This document shows, piece by piece, positions 1-9,091 of a DNA stretch of 64,000 nt. The position numbers and the translations under genes are program-made. This stretch comes from Dictyobacter kobayashii (GTDB lineage Bacteria; Chloroflexota; Ktedonobacteria; Ktedonobacterales; Ktedonobacteraceae), in the NCBI RefSeq assembly GCF_003967555.1, contig NZ_BIFS01000001.1:310001-374000 (forward strand). Reading direction: 5' to 3'. The notes under the pieces are model-generated. The model had not been told where the DNA came from, ran no database searches, and was given only the letters and a program-made list of their open reading frames with translations. The first letter of the stretch is position 1; each line of letters begins with the position of its first letter.

Positions 1-155
1 CAGACGAGGTAGAGCTCGTCACTTATCTGCGTGAAATGCATAACATTGCTGTTCGCAGCATTCCAGATAATAAATCTCTGCGTATCTCGACCGGTTTCTT
101 CAATACCGAAAGCGAGATCGATACTTTAGCCCATGCCCTCTTACATCGAAAATAA
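1..155 (+). CDS. C-terminal fragment of a class V (PLP) aminotransferase
   Basis: Open frame from the window edge to a TAA at 153-155, about 50 residues. The end reads LRISTGFFNTESEIDTL, the usual C-terminal pattern of class V aminotransferases and cysteine desulfurase-like enzymes (an arginine in an R-I/V-S strand, then a F-N-T/D-x-x-E-I-D helix). The PLP lysine lies outside the window. An EgtE-like role beside egtB/egtD is conceivable, but a terminator and a repeat element separate them, so this is only proximity. Substrate cannot be told from the fragment. Confidence 0.75.
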   Translation, partial: DEVELVTYLREMHNIAVRSIPDNKSLRISTGFFNTESEIDTLAHALLHRK

Positions 156-174
156 CCTTGCTCAATTGTTGTAA

Positions 175-199
175 AGCGCCTCTTCAGGGGCGCTTTTTT
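175..199 (+). terminator. Rho-independent terminator of the aminotransferase gene
   Basis: Stem AGCGCCT/GGGGCGCT with a short TTCA-type loop followed by a run of T, about 20 bases after the stop codon. Confidence 0.85.
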
Positions 200-249
200 A
201 TTTCATCCTCCATCATCCTGACACATTGCTTTGACAGACCAATCGCTGT

Positions 250-412
250 CAGGGCTTCTTTATGTTCGTCCATAGATCACAAGCAAGCGATACGAGGTCC
301 ATTCTGTCATGTGTGGAGTGTGTGTGATGGGCGACCGCAGCCGCCCATCACACACACTCCACACTCCCAACCCGGCGCCGCAGGCGCCCAAGAGGAACAT
401 GGAAAAGCCCTG
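250..412. repeat. Dispersed palindromic repeat, family A, copy 1 (MITE-like)
   Basis: 163-bp element bounded by perfect 8-bp terminal inverted repeats CAGGGCTT (250-257) and AAGCCCTG (405-412). Inside are a block containing CAAGCGATACGAGG, a perfect 23-bp palindrome (arms 311-333 and 342-364, 8-base loop) and a GC-rich block CCGGCGCCGCAGGCGCC before the right end. Related copies lie at 28878-29131 and, inverted, at 62752-62890. The shoulders are conserved while the palindrome differs between copies. No coding frame in it is convincing. The rest of the 156-680 gap holds nothing else recognisable. Confidence 0.8.
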
Positions 413-680
413 AATCTCTGCTCCCTAACTTGAGTAAAAAGCTATTCGAGTTTACAATAGGAAGGCCTATGTTAGAAGAATGCAGAGCTCTAGCACAGGT
501 AAACAAGATTGAAAAACCTGAGCAGAAATAGCTAAAAAACCAGCATTAGCATGATCCATACAAGAGAAAGGTGAGCAGGCAACTGGAGAAAGTACTCACG
601 ATACCGATTATTAGCCATTGTAGGTTTTGTTCTCGGATAACAGAAGTATAGGTATTGAGATCGCTTCAAGGAGTTGCAGA

Positions 681-1979
681 GTGGCAAAAAATATCCAGGA
701 CCCTCCAGTGCTATCACCATCAGCACCCAGACAAGCCTTACTGGAAGCCTACACACGCGTACGTCGTTTTTCGGAGCAGCTATGCGCTCCACTGGTGATA
801 GAAGATTATGTAATTCAATCAATGCCTGACGTGAGTCCAACACGTTGGCATCTAGCTCATACATCCTGGTTCTTTGAGACCTTTGTACTTTTACCACACG
901 TCCCCGCGTATGAATCACCCCATCCACAGTATGCCTACCTGTTTAATTCCTATTACAATTCAGTCGGAGAGCGCCATTGCCGTCCAAAGCGTGGCTTAAT
1001 CTCGCGGCCCACTGTCCAGGAGACCTATGCCTACCGGCAATATGTGGATGAGCGTATCAGCGACTTTTTGCTGACATGTGATGAAAATGTATTGCAAAAG
1101 GTGGCTCCCGTGGTAACCCTGGGTATTCACCATGAGCAACAGCATCAAGAATTAATGGTAACTGATATCAAACACGTTCTCTCCTGCAATCCCTTACACC
1201 CGGTTTACCTGGAACAGCCTACCTATCCAGCTCAACCCCCGGCTACACTAGAATGGATCAGCTATCCAGAAGAACTGGCCTGGCTTGGCTATGCTGGCGA
1301 TGGTTTCTTCTATGATAATGAGGGGCCGCGTCACCGCGAGTTTGTGGATGCCTACCAACTGGGCTCACGCTTGATCACTAACGGCGAGTATCTTCAATTT
1401 ATTGAGGATGGCGGTTATCAAAATCCACTACTCTGGCTCTCCAGCGGCTGGAATACCGTCCAGGCCGAACAGTGGCAGGCCCCCCTATATTGGGAAAAGC
1501 AGGATGGGCGCTGGATGATGATGACCTTGAGCGGGCTACGTGCCGTTGAGCCAGCTGAGCCGGTCTGCCATGTCAGTTTTTATGAGGCCGACGCTTATGC
1601 TCGTTGGGCCGATGCACGACTGGCAACCGAGGCAGAATGGGAATTGGCCGCGCGCCTGCTGCCAATCGAAGGCAATTTTGTTGAAAACCAGACCTTCCAT
1701 CCCGTCCCATTGGCAACGTCAACGACATCGGAGCTGCCGCTGCAGATGTACGGGGATGTATGGGAGTGGACGCAGAGCGCCTATCTACCCTACCGTGGCT
1801 ATCGACCCGCTCCAGGGGCGTTAGGCGAATACAATGGTAAGTTCATGTGCAACCAGTTCGTCCTGCGTGGTGGCTCCTGCGCAACCTCCATTACCCATAT
1901 CCGACCCACCTATCGCAATTTCTTTCCACCAGATGCACGCTGGCAATTTATGGGCGTTCGTTTAGCACGAGAGGTGTAA
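681..1979 (+). CDS. egtB: Ergothioneine biosynthesis sulfoxide synthase EgtB
   Basis: 432 residues from a GTG at 681, chosen because AAGGAG lies 8 bases upstream; an ATG at 627 in the same frame has no ribosome site. EgtB is the non-haem iron enzyme that joins trimethylhistidine (hercynine) to a cysteine or gamma-glutamylcysteine thiol with oxygen. The N-terminal DinB-type domain shows WHLAHTSWFFETF near residue 57 and HHEQQHQE near 149-156, which supply the three iron-binding histidines. The C-terminal half is an FGE-sulfatase fold with CHVSFYEADAYARW, GDVWEWT and FVLRGGSC. Length is normal for the family. The gene is followed directly by egtD, so the two form a hercynine-to-ergothioneine unit. 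The thiol partner cannot be decided by eye. Confidence 0.93.
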   Translation: MAKNIQDPPVLSPSAPRQALLEAYTRVRRFSEQLCAPLVIEDYVIQSMPDVSPTRWHLAHTSWFFETFVLLPHVPAYESPHPQYAYLFNSYYNSVGERHCRPKRGLISRPTVQETYAYRQYVDERISDFLLTCDENVLQKVAPVVTLGIHHEQQHQELMVTDIKHVLSCNPLHPVYLEQPTYPAQPPATLEWISYPEELAWLGYAGDGFFYDNEGPRHREFVDAYQLGSRLITNGEYLQFIEDGGYQNPLLWLSSGWNTVQAEQWQAPLYWEKQDGRWMMMTLSGLRAVEPAEPVCHVSFYEADAYARWADARLATEAEWELAARLLPIEGNFVENQTFHPVPLATSTTSELPLQMYGDVWEWTQSAYLPYRGYRPAPGALGEYNGKFMCNQFVLRGGSCATSITHIRPTYRNFFPPDARWQFMGVRLAREV

Positions 1980-1980
1980 C

Positions 1981-2955
1981 ATCGTACAAAGCATACAAGA
2001 ACAGCTTGAGCGGTATGATTTCGCGCCTAAACACAAAACATTCCGGATGGAGATTCTGCAAGGATTACAGAAACCGATCAAAGAACTACCGAGCAAATAC
2101 TTTTATGATGAGGTTGGCTCGCAACTATTCGATCGTATCACGGAACTCGATGAGTATTATCTGACTCGTACCGAGTTGCAGATTATGCAGCAGCAGATTG
2201 GCGATATCGCTGCTACGCTGGGACCACATTGTATACTCATCGAGTATGGAAGTGGACGTAGTCTGAAGACACGCCAGCTATTGGATCACCTGGAACAGCC
2301 GGTGGCCTATATGCCCATCGACATTTCCAAGGAGCATCTGCTCCAGGCTTCCGTAGAATTATCACAGTCCTATCCTCACATCGAAATTTTGCCCATTTGT
2401 GCGGATTATACCAGTAATTTTACCTTGCCCAGGCCCACACAGCCTGGAGGAAGGAAAGTTGCTTACTATCCGGGCTCGACGATTGGAAACTTTGATCGTG
2501 AACCAGCCAGAAAATTTCTGGCACAGATTGCCCGAACCTGCGGCAAAGGTGGCGGACTGCTGATCGGAGTCGATTTAAAAAAAGACTTCTCGATCCTGCA
2601 CCGAGCTTATAATGATCAAGCTGGCATCACAGCCACTTTTAACCTGCACTTATTGGAGCGGCTCAACAGCGAACTGGGCACCGATTTCCAATTAGACCAG
2701 TTCGGCCATTATGCATTCTACAATCCCGGCCAGGGCCGCATCGAGATGCACCTGGTCAGCTTGAGCAAACAACAGGTACATCTAGGAAAGGAACAGATCG
2801 CCTTTCACAACTACGAGAGTATCTGGACCGAGAGTTCTTATAAGTATACGCTCGATGAGTTTGGACAGCTAGCCACCAGTGCTGGCCTCCACGTCGAGCG
2901 CATCTGGCTTGACCCCAAAGAATTCTTCAGCATCCAATACCTCTCCGTCATCTAA
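1981..2955 (+). CDS. egtD: L-histidine N-alpha-methyltransferase EgtD (possible ATC start)
   Basis: SAM-dependent enzyme that trimethylates histidine to hercynine, the substrate of EgtB. Family signatures are LPSKYFYDEVGSQLF, ITELDEYYLTRTE, the SAM loop IEYGSGRSLKTR and YYPGSTIGNF. The first ATG in frame is at 2047 (302 residues, no ribosome site). The frame stays open back to the egtB stop, and the extra residues (about YDFAPKHKTFRMEILQGLQ) match the usual EgtD N-terminus. GAGGTG at 1971-1976, overlapping the egtB stop, sits four bases before an ATC at 1981, which is the ideal distance. Using ATC gives 324 residues, the family norm. The start is therefore drawn at 1981 as an inference; 2047 is the conservative choice. 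Translational coupling with egtB is likely. Confidence 0.88.
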   Translation: MVQSIQEQLERYDFAPKHKTFRMEILQGLQKPIKELPSKYFYDEVGSQLFDRITELDEYYLTRTELQIMQQQIGDIAATLGPHCILIEYGSGRSLKTRQLLDHLEQPVAYMPIDISKEHLLQASVELSQSYPHIEILPICADYTSNFTLPRPTQPGGRKVAYYPGSTIGNFDREPARKFLAQIARTCGKGGGLLIGVDLKKDFSILHRAYNDQAGITATFNLHLLERLNSELGTDFQLDQFGHYAFYNPGQGRIEMHLVSLSKQQVHLGKEQIAFHNYESIWTESSYKYTLDEFGQLATSAGLHVERIWLDPKEFFSIQYLSVI

Positions 2956-3008
2956 CAATTCAACCTGTAGTGTAAACGAGAGTAAGAGTGAATTGGCAAC
3001 TTCAAGTC

Positions 3009-3216
3009 GCCTATTCACTCTTCCCCTCACCTGGAATGCACCTCTCATTTGTAGTGATACGCCTATTCACTCTTCCCCTCACCTGGAATGCACCTCTCAT
3101 TTGTAGTGATACGCCTTATCCACTCTTCCCCTCACCTGGAATGCACCTCTCATTTGTAGTGATACGCCTATTCACTCTTCCTTCACTTGGAATGCACCTC
3201 TCATTTGTAGTGATAC
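3009..3216. repeat. Four tandem copies of a 51-53 bp unit
   Basis: Units at 3009-3060, 3061-3112, 3113-3165 and 3166-3216, each starting GCCTATTCACTCTTCC (third copy GCCTTATCCACTC) and ending CATTTGTAGTGATAC. The first two are identical; the third and fourth differ by small indels and substitutions. Units abut with no spacers, so this is not a CRISPR array. The last unit runs into a long palindrome. The space between egtD and the RidA gene is made up largely of this array. Confidence 0.9.
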
Positions 3217-3272
3217 GAGTAAACAGGCGGCCTCAGCCGCCTGTTTACTCGTATCACTACAAATGAGAGGTG
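3195..3272. repeat. 36-bp perfect palindrome (giant hairpin)
   Basis: Arm 3195-3230 and arm 3237-3272 are exact reverse complements, with a 6-base loop CCTCAG. The outer part of the left arm is the 3' half of the 52-bp tandem unit, so the array is repeated left-arm sequence and only the last copy has a partner. A small GC-rich dyad AGCGCCATTGGCGC follows. It could terminate egtD or be a mobile palindromic element. Confidence 0.9.
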
Positions 3273-3326
3273 AGCGCCATTGGCGCGAAGCGTAAGGCCA
3301 CATACCAGCACACAACCTTCATAATG

Positions 3327-3707
3327 TCACTTGCCTACATAGGCAATAACATCAATCTCCACCATAAAACCAGCCAGCTGACTGCCCACCGTGGTACGAG
3401 TGGGTTTAGGATCAGAGAAATAGCTAGCATAAACCTTGTTATAATCAGCAAACAGGCTGAGATCGCTGAGATGAACAGTTGATTTAACTACATCATCCAA
3501 CGTGGCCCCTCCCGCGGCGAGGATCGCTTTGATATTCTCCAGCACGCGCACCGTCTGCTCCTCAATAGTCTGGCCTACAATTTCACCAGTAGCTGGATCA
3601 ATAGGTCCTTGCCCTGAAACAAAGATAAAATCGCCGGCGCGCAATCCCTGCGAATAAGCTCCACGGGGAGTAGCACCTTGCTGAGTAGAAATCTGCTGCT
3701 TTGGCAT
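3327..3707 (-). CDS. ridA: RidA/YjgF family enamine-imine deaminase
   Basis: 126 residues, the standard RidA length. RidA proteins hydrolyse reactive enamine/imine intermediates released by PLP enzymes and form trimers in the cytoplasm. Visible signatures are GAYSQGLRAGDFIFVSGQ near the N-terminus, the arginine of TRTTVGSQLAG, and a C-terminal VEIDVIAYV strand. The start has AAAGGAG about 9 bases upstream. It reads away from the 5S rRNA gene just upstream, behind that gene's terminator. Homologues are confidently recognised; the exact cellular substrate is not predictable. Confidence 0.93.
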   Translation of the reverse strand: MPKQQISTQQGATPRGAYSQGLRAGDFIFVSGQGPIDPATGEIVGQTIEEQTVRVLENIKAILAAGGATLDDVVKSTVHLSDLSLFADYNKVYASYFSDPKPTRTTVGSQLAGFMVEIDVIAYVGK

Positions 3708-3769
3708 ACAAAAATAACTCCTTTCATCCTAAAAGCCATGCTTAGCTTGGTAGAAATGTTTGTAAACAC

Positions 3770-3791
3770 AAAAAAAGCCACTCATGTGGGC
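3770..3791 (-). terminator. Terminator of the 5S rRNA gene
   Basis: On the minus strand GCCCAC-ATGA-GTGGC followed by a run of seven T, directly after the 5S 3' end. Confidence 0.85.
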
Positions 3792-3798
3792 GGGTGAG

Positions 3799-3912
<114 letters not shown>

Positions 3913-3950
3913 CTCACCTGCACATACAAGCGGCTTTCTTGACAAGGGGT

Positions 3951-3979
3951 ATACTATCATAGCTCTACCTATCTGTCAA
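3951..3979 (-). promoter_or_regulatory. Strong promoter of the 5S rRNA gene
   Basis: Minus strand TTGACA (3974-3979), 17-base spacer, TAGTAT (3951-3956). Initiation would fall near 3944, about 30 bases before the mature 5S end. Confidence 0.85.
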
Positions 3980-4075
3980 TACCCCTCGATCAAGTTTGTT
4001 GAGTCTCACTCAAAACTCATACGGATGGTGAAGGCAGAGATGTCGCATCCAGGCCATAAGCCACGCGCATCTCTC

Positions 4076-4900
4076 TCACCTTACTGGGGCGCAGAATGAT
4101 AACGGCATTGATGAGTAAAATAACACAGTAGACCCGGAGCCTAAAAGGGCCACATTTAATGGGATCGAGAGCACCTGGCGGGGGTTTATGGTTAATAGAA
4201 TCAGGCCAGGAAAATCTTTGGCTGCATGGAGCAGGATGCCAGGCCAGATTGAGCCGGTGCGCAGGCGCAACGCTGAGAACAGAACCCCCAGACCAAAGGC
4301 GAATAAAGCCTGCCCAATGACATAATTCCAGGTAAAACCAGCGAGCACATTGCTCAGGTGGAGCAATGCGAATAAAAGGGATGAGATCAATACAGAGGGC
4401 CAGATCCCCAGGGGCAATGCGCTCCGCAGCAGTAATCCACGGAAGAAACCTTCCTCGGTAAAACCAACCAGCAACGAGGCGATCAGAGATAATATGATGA
4501 GCTGTGTACTACTTTTGGCGGCTGTGGCTGATAACCCTAATAAGGAGGGTAAGGCAATAATGATGAATGGCGCGATCAATAATGGGATATGTTTACGCTG
4601 AATGCCGCGTGTAAAACCAGCCTGCGCCCACCATCCTAAGAGCGATAAAGGGATGATGACCAGCACAGCATAAAAACACTCGCCAATGATATTCTTGACA
4701 ACAAAAGATAAGTGCCAATCTTTGATAATATACTGCAAAAGATAACTAAAGATACGTGTGGCAACAATAAACAATACCAGCAGTAATATTGTAGCAAGCA
4801 AAGGACGCTGCTGGAAAAATCTGTTTAAGGCGCTGTTCTTTTCCACAACCATATTTCTGCCAGGTTGTGGCTCGTGAGGTTCAGCAGTAAGATCTTGCAT
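4076..4900 (-). CDS. CPBP family intramembrane metalloprotease
   Basis: 274 residues with about seven to eight membrane segments. The CAAX-protease/bacteriocin-processing (CPBP, Abi) family is recognised from the motif TEEGFFRGLLL (EExxxR, about residue 148), FALLHLSN (second histidine motif) and a later LHAAKDF motif, which together supply the glutamate, arginine and histidine residues of the active site. Family members cleave membrane substrates or process prenylated or bacteriocin-like peptides; the substrate here is unknown. It stands alone, upstream of the 5S gene on the same strand, with a 160-base gap that carries the 5S promoter. Confidence 0.88.
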   Translation of the reverse strand: MQDLTAEPHEPQPGRNMVVEKNSALNRFFQQRPLLATILLLVLFIVATRIFSYLLQYIIKDWHLSFVVKNIIGECFYAVLVIIPLSLLGWWAQAGFTRGIQRKHIPLLIAPFIIIALPSLLGLSATAAKSSTQLIILSLIASLLVGFTEEGFFRGLLLRSALPLGIWPSVLISSLLFALLHLSNVLAGFTWNYVIGQALFAFGLGVLFSALRLRTGSIWPGILLHAAKDFPGLILLTINPRQVLSIPLNVALLGSGSTVLFYSSMPLSFCAPVR

Positions 4901-5182
4901 GTCAACTATTTTCCTTTTATGCCCTTAATGACCAATCATAACAGTCTATATTCGACGATGTCAGTATAGCATAACGCCTCGCTATACATTAGTACGGCTG
5001 AGTATCAAAAAACATCGGCACAATCGTGTTCTATAAAAGAAAACATATACTATCAGAAAGGAGTATGCTGTTTATATTGATTCTCCAGCGAAAAAATTCT
5101 GTACAACAAAAGGTGTACGGCATATTTTCCTGTGAGATTTTTTTATGTCCTATCCATCTTACAGCATGTTTTACCTATACCT

Positions 5183-5701
5183 ATGAATAATATCCAAAAT
5201 GTTATTAGCTTAATCCTTGCCCCCGTGGTAATGATTTCGAGCTGTACCCTCTTCATGAATGGATTACTCCAACGCTATGATTCACTCAGTGCACGTCTGC
5301 GTGCGATGCATGCTGAGCATATGACGCTCTTGAGAACTATTCGAGAAGAGAACTCAGCCAATCAATGTGATCCACGCGAGATTAACAACCTTTGTAATTT
5401 AAATAAAGAACGTTTAAACGAGCTCGAAACAGAAATGCCGCACCTTTTAAAACGGCATCGACTGCAATGGAATGCAATTTTAGCTGCCGAAATCTCTATC
5501 GGCACGCTGGTCTTTAGTATGTTTGAGATCGGCTTCCATGTCATCACACATATGCCATGGGTAGAACCAGCCGCACTGTTCACCCTGCTCGTCGGGGCCT
5601 TAGTTTTCTTAACCTGTATTATGATTACTGCCGTTGAGTTCGCTACCTCACCCAAAGCAGTCACCTTTGAAATTAAGAATGGTCTGGAACTTAGTCGTTA
5701 G
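5183..5701 (+). CDS. DUF2721 family membrane protein
   Basis: 172 residues from ATG 5183; a GTG at 5132 would add 17 residues. Neither has a clear ribosome site; the later start fits because ISLILAPVVMISSC is normally close to the N-terminus. It has an N-terminal membrane segment, a charged helical stretch (LSARLRAMHAEHMTLLRTIR to MPHLLKRHRLQ), then two more membrane segments, which is the DUF2721 layout. Function of the family is unknown. It is followed by a 22-bp-stem hairpin. Confidence 0.8.
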   Translation: MNNIQNVISLILAPVVMISSCTLFMNGLLQRYDSLSARLRAMHAEHMTLLRTIREENSANQCDPREINNLCNLNKERLNELETEMPHLLKRHRLQWNAILAAEISIGTLVFSMFEIGFHVITHMPWVEPAALFTLLVGALVFLTCIMITAVEFATSPKAVTFEIKNGLELSR

Positions 5702-5726
5702 TAGGGTTTTATCAATGGATATAGTT

Positions 5727-5778
5727 AGAATAATCAGGGCCTCATTCATCATTTCGTGAATGAGGCCCTGATTATTCT
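5727..5778. terminator. Long hairpin after the DUF2721 gene
   Basis: Perfect 22-bp stem (5727-5748 and 5757-5778) with an 8-base loop. There is no strong T-run, so it may act in 3'-end processing or as a palindromic element rather than a classic terminator. Confidence 0.65.
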
Positions 5779-5889
5779 GGCAGATCTTTATACAGAAACA
5801 CACATACTTTCTTCTGTGGTACAAAAAATTCGCCTGCACCTTTTCTGCAAATAACAACAAAACAGTCTTATTTCACGATATACAAAAAA

Positions 5890-5977
5890 TTCTTCGGATG
5901 TGCAAAAATTGCGCAGGAAGCAATTTTTGCACATCCGAAGAAAAAAGATGCGGGCGCGCCAGCGCACGTCCGCAAAG
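5890..5977. repeat. Dispersed palindromic repeat, family B, copy 1
   Basis: A 23-bp palindrome (5890-5912 and 5920-5942) joined to a GC-rich block at 5941-5977. Read on the minus strand the block is CTTTGCGGACGTGCGCTGGC, then GCGCCCGC and a T-run. The same block, with a different palindrome attached, occurs at 55250-55337. The rest of 5779-6113 holds only AT-rich sequence. Confidence 0.75.
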
Positions 5978-6113
5978 TACCAGAAAAAAAATGCAGAACT
6001 ATTAATAAATGTGAAAAGATGACGTCTTAAAAAGAGAGCATAGTTTGCCCTTCAGATTTCCTGTAGAGCTTGCAGTTGTATGTACAAATGTGCGAGTGAA
6101 AGGTAAGACGCCA

Positions 6114-7514
6114 ATGTCTGCGCAAGAACCAGTCGACACCAAGCAATTCTTATCCTCATTTAAAGATTTTATGGATCAGGCAGTCGACCAGGTAAAATCC
6201 GATGAACCAGTTTTTGCCACCTATCTACGCCAGCACTTTGAGACCGATCCAAAAGAACTACCAGTAATTAGCGAACAATTTGAGAAAGCGGACCAGCCTA
6301 ATTTCCACATCGGTTTAACTAAATTAATCGAACTACTCGAATGGGAAACCCAGTTGATCGGGGTCATTGCTCCCAATGAATATATGGGGCTCAAAATCGC
6401 CTATCTCCTCAGTAATCAGCGCGGGGCCAAAGCCATGGAAGGGCCGGTCGAATACTCCAATGTCTACCTGCACGATGGCAGTTCGCTCGCCTGCATCCAG
6501 ACAGGACTTTATCTGATCAAGCGGGATACCTATCGGCTGGCAATACTGATTTCAAGTTCACGCAATCCCTATGGGGATATCAATATCCGGCTGGAGGTAG
6601 TCGCCCGGCAACGCGAGGAAGCAGAAAATTTCTTGAGTGATCTGCGCACGGCTATGCGTCGCCATAATGTCTATCGCAGCCATGTGATCTCGATTAATAC
6701 CAACAATCGGCGCTTGCTCGATGTACAATTTCACCACCTTCCTGCTATCACACGCGATAACATCATCCTGCCAGCAGGTACATTGGAACATATTGAGCGT
6801 CAGACGCTCCGCTTCGCCCATCTCAGCGAGCGGCTCAAGTTAGCCAAACGCCATATTAAGCGTGGCTTGCTACTCTATGGCCCTCCAGGAACAGGCAAGA
6901 CCCTCTCTGCTATGTATATCGCCAAACAGATGCCCGACCGCACCGTCATTCTGGTCACTGGTCAGAACGCAGGCTTAATCGAGAAATCTTGCCAGATGGC
7001 GCGATTACTCCAGCCCGCAACCGTTATCATCGAGGATGTCGATCTGATCGCGGAGGAGCGCACAAGCCAGAATCAAGCCTGCAATGCCCTGCTCTTTGAA
7101 CTACTCAACCAGATGGATGGCATCTCGGACGATGCGGATATCCTCTTCTTATTAACCACCAACCGTCCCGATATATTGGAACCTGCTCTGGCTGCTCGCC
7201 CAGGCCGTATCGACCTGGCCATAGAGATTCCACTGCCTGATCGAGATTGTCGGCGCCGCCTCTTTGAGCTCTATAGCGATGGTATTACCCTACAACTCCA
7301 GGATCTTGATCAAATCCTGGATCAGACCAAGGGAGTGAGCGCAACCTTTATCCGCGAGCTACTGCGAAAGGCAGCCTTGATCTCGGCTGATGAGAACCAT
7401 GAACATATGCACATCGTTATTGAGGATAGCCATATCAATGCAGCCCTACGCGAGCTGATTATTGAAGGGGGCGAAATCACCAAACAACTACTAGGGGCGG
7501 GCCATTCCCACTAG
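6114..7514 (+). CDS. AAA+ family ATPase (26S protease/FtsH-like core)
   Basis: 466 residues from ATG 6114 (AAAGG ten bases upstream); an ATG at 6045 would add 23 residues. The N-terminal half (about 1-230) is not recognised. The AAA core has Walker A YGPPGTGKT near residue 256, Walker B VIIEDVDLI near 306, sensor 1 LLTTNRP, and the arginine-finger region AARPGRIDLAIEIPLPD, followed by an alpha-helical lid. No protease domain or membrane segment is seen, so it is likely a soluble remodelling ATPase like those common in Chloroflexota. It is monocistronic and convergent with mntH. Confidence 0.85.
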   Translation: MSAQEPVDTKQFLSSFKDFMDQAVDQVKSDEPVFATYLRQHFETDPKELPVISEQFEKADQPNFHIGLTKLIELLEWETQLIGVIAPNEYMGLKIAYLLSNQRGAKAMEGPVEYSNVYLHDGSSLACIQTGLYLIKRDTYRLAILISSSRNPYGDINIRLEVVARQREEAENFLSDLRTAMRRHNVYRSHVISINTNNRRLLDVQFHHLPAITRDNIILPAGTLEHIERQTLRFAHLSERLKLAKRHIKRGLLLYGPPGTGKTLSAMYIAKQMPDRTVILVTGQNAGLIEKSCQMARLLQPATVIIEDVDLIAEERTSQNQACNALLFELLNQMDGISDDADILFLLTTNRPDILEPALAARPGRIDLAIEIPLPDRDCRRRLFELYSDGITLQLQDLDQILDQTKGVSATFIRELLRKAALISADENHEHMHIVIEDSHINAALRELIIEGGEITKQLLGAGHSH

Positions 7515-7546
7515 CCTATTACAAACCATCGGAAACACCCTTCAAG

Positions 7547-7594
7547 AACGGCATAATGGTGCGCTGGCTATGATCAGCGCACCATTATGCCGTT
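7547..7594. terminator. Hairpin between convergent AAA ATPase and mntH genes
   Basis: Perfect 20-bp stem (7547-7566 and 7575-7594) with an 8-base loop and no T-tract on either side. Position suggests bidirectional 3'-end formation. Confidence 0.65.
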
Positions 7595-7651
7595 GCTAAT
7601 CAAATACAAGAAGAGATCCCTCTCTACCTGTATTGTGGCTCTATCTGTTTG

Positions 7652-9028
7652 CTAACTGCCAGGAGCTAACTGCGGAAAGATGGTAACGAACAAGAGATAA
7701 GCGTTCAGCAAGGCAATAATAATAGCAACACTCCAGCCTAATACCTTGAGCCAACCTGGATTGGCGAAGCGCCCCATTTTGACTTTATCATTAGTGAACT
7801 GAACCAGGGGAAAAACCGCAAAGCTCAGTTGGAACGAGAGGATTACCTGGCTCAAGATCAAAAGTTGCCCGGTACCTTTTGCTCCATAAAAATAGGTGAC
7901 GATAATGGCAGGAATAATGGCAATGCTACGCGTGATCAAACGGCGTAGCCACGGTCGAAGGCGAATATTAAGAAAACCCTCCATGACAATCTGACCTGCC
8001 AGTGTACCAGTGAGGGTTGAATTTTGTCCCGATGCCAGCAAGGCAATCGCAAACACGGTACTGGCCACCGGCACACCTAGCACGGGGGATAAGAGTTGAT
8101 AGGCCTGACCAATATCCGCTACGTTCGCATGCTTTGTGCCGTAAAAGGTGGCAGCAGCAACAATCAGAATGGCCGCGTTGATAAAGAAGGCGAAAAATAG
8201 CGCTCCGGTTGAATCGATGGTAGCGAATTTTATGGCCCTTGCTTTTTCTTCATGATTTCTCTCAAATGCTCTGGTCTGAACAATGCTCGAGTGCAGATAA
8301 AGATTATGGGGCATGACCGTGGCGCCCAGGATACCTATGGATACATATAAAGCACTGGGATTCATTACAATCTGTGACCTGGGGATAAAGCCAGCCAGCA
8401 AAGGCACGATGGCAGGTTGTGAGACCAAAATCTCGTAGGCAAAACAGAAGCCAATGGTAAAAATTAAGACGCCAACCAGGGCCTCGATGAAGCGAAAACC
8501 CTTGCGCTGCAAAAACAGTACCACGAAGACATCTAAGGCCGTTAAGACGACTCCCAACATCAATGGGAAGCCAAAAAGCAGGTTGAGGGCGATCGCGGAA
8601 CCAATCACTTCTGCCAGGTCACAGGCCGCGATGGCAATTTCGCATAAGACCCATAAAGCAAAGGAAACGCGACGCGAATAATGATCACGACAGGCTTGGG
8701 CCAGATCGCGCCCCGTCACAATCCCCAATTTTAGTGCTAAATGCTGCAAGATAATGGCCAGCAAATTGGAAATAAGAATCACAGAAATTAAGAGGTAGCC
8801 AAATTGGGCACCACCAGCCAGGTCCGTGGCCCAGTTGCCAGGGTCCATATAGCCGACCGATACCAGCAGTCCAGGGCCCAAATAGGCCAGCATGGTAAGC
8901 CATGCGCCCTTACTTTTGTGCGGCACAGGTACAGTTGCATGAACTTCCGACAGTGAAGGGAGCATGGAAAGCCGCTTCCACCCTCCTTCGGTTGGCTGAG
9001 GGGAAGATATTGTTTCGACTTCTGCCAT
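7652..9028 (-). CDS. mntH: Nramp family divalent metal (Mn2+/Fe2+) transporter
   Basis: 458 residues with about eleven membrane segments. Nramp proteins import Mn2+ or Fe2+ with protons across the cytoplasmic membrane. The metal-binding [12 protein letters not shown] motif in segment 1 and the [10 protein letters not shown] motif in segment 6 are intact. The start is preceded by AAAGGACT. Family members of this length are typical MntH proteins. The 200-base upstream region holds a consensus promoter overlapped by a perfect inverted repeat, so metal-dependent repression is plausible. Confidence 0.94.
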   Translation of the reverse strand: MAEVETISSPQPTEGGWKRLSMLPSLSEVHATVPVPHKSKGAWLTMLAYLGPGLLVSVGYMDPGNWATDLAGGAQFGYLLISVILISNLLAIILQHLALKLGIVTGRDLAQACRDHYSRRVSFALWVLCEIAIAACDLAEVIGSAIALNLLFGFPLMLGVVLTALDVFVVLFLQRKGFRFIEALVGVLIFTIGFCFAYEILVSQPAIVPLLAGFIPRSQIVMNPSALYVSIGILGATVMPHNLYLHSSIVQTRAFERNHEEKARAIKFATIDSTGALFFAFFINAAILIVAAATFYGTKHANVADIGQAYQLLSPVLGVPVASTVFAIALLASGQNSTLTGTLAGQIVMEGFLNIRLRPWLRRLITRSIAIIPAIIVTYFYGAKGTGQLLILSQVILSFQLSFAVFPLVQFTNDKVKMGRFANPGWLKVLGWSVAIIIALLNAYLLFVTIFPQLAPGS

Positions 9029-9091
9029 TGCATAGTCCTTTCGTATCCATACCTTGTTTATTGTTAACTACATCTCTATCAACTGCGCGCA

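Noticed and set aside
158..433. 91-codon plus-strand frame
   Set aside because: It spans a terminator and the family A repeat; the peptide follows the palindrome.
3009..3216. Regular repeats that could be taken for a CRISPR array
   Set aside because: Units abut without unique spacers, contain a half-palindrome, and no cas gene is near.
2879..3266. Two overlapping plus-strand frames with repetitive peptides
   Set aside because: They are translations of the 52-bp tandem array, with no ribosome site and no homologue recognised.
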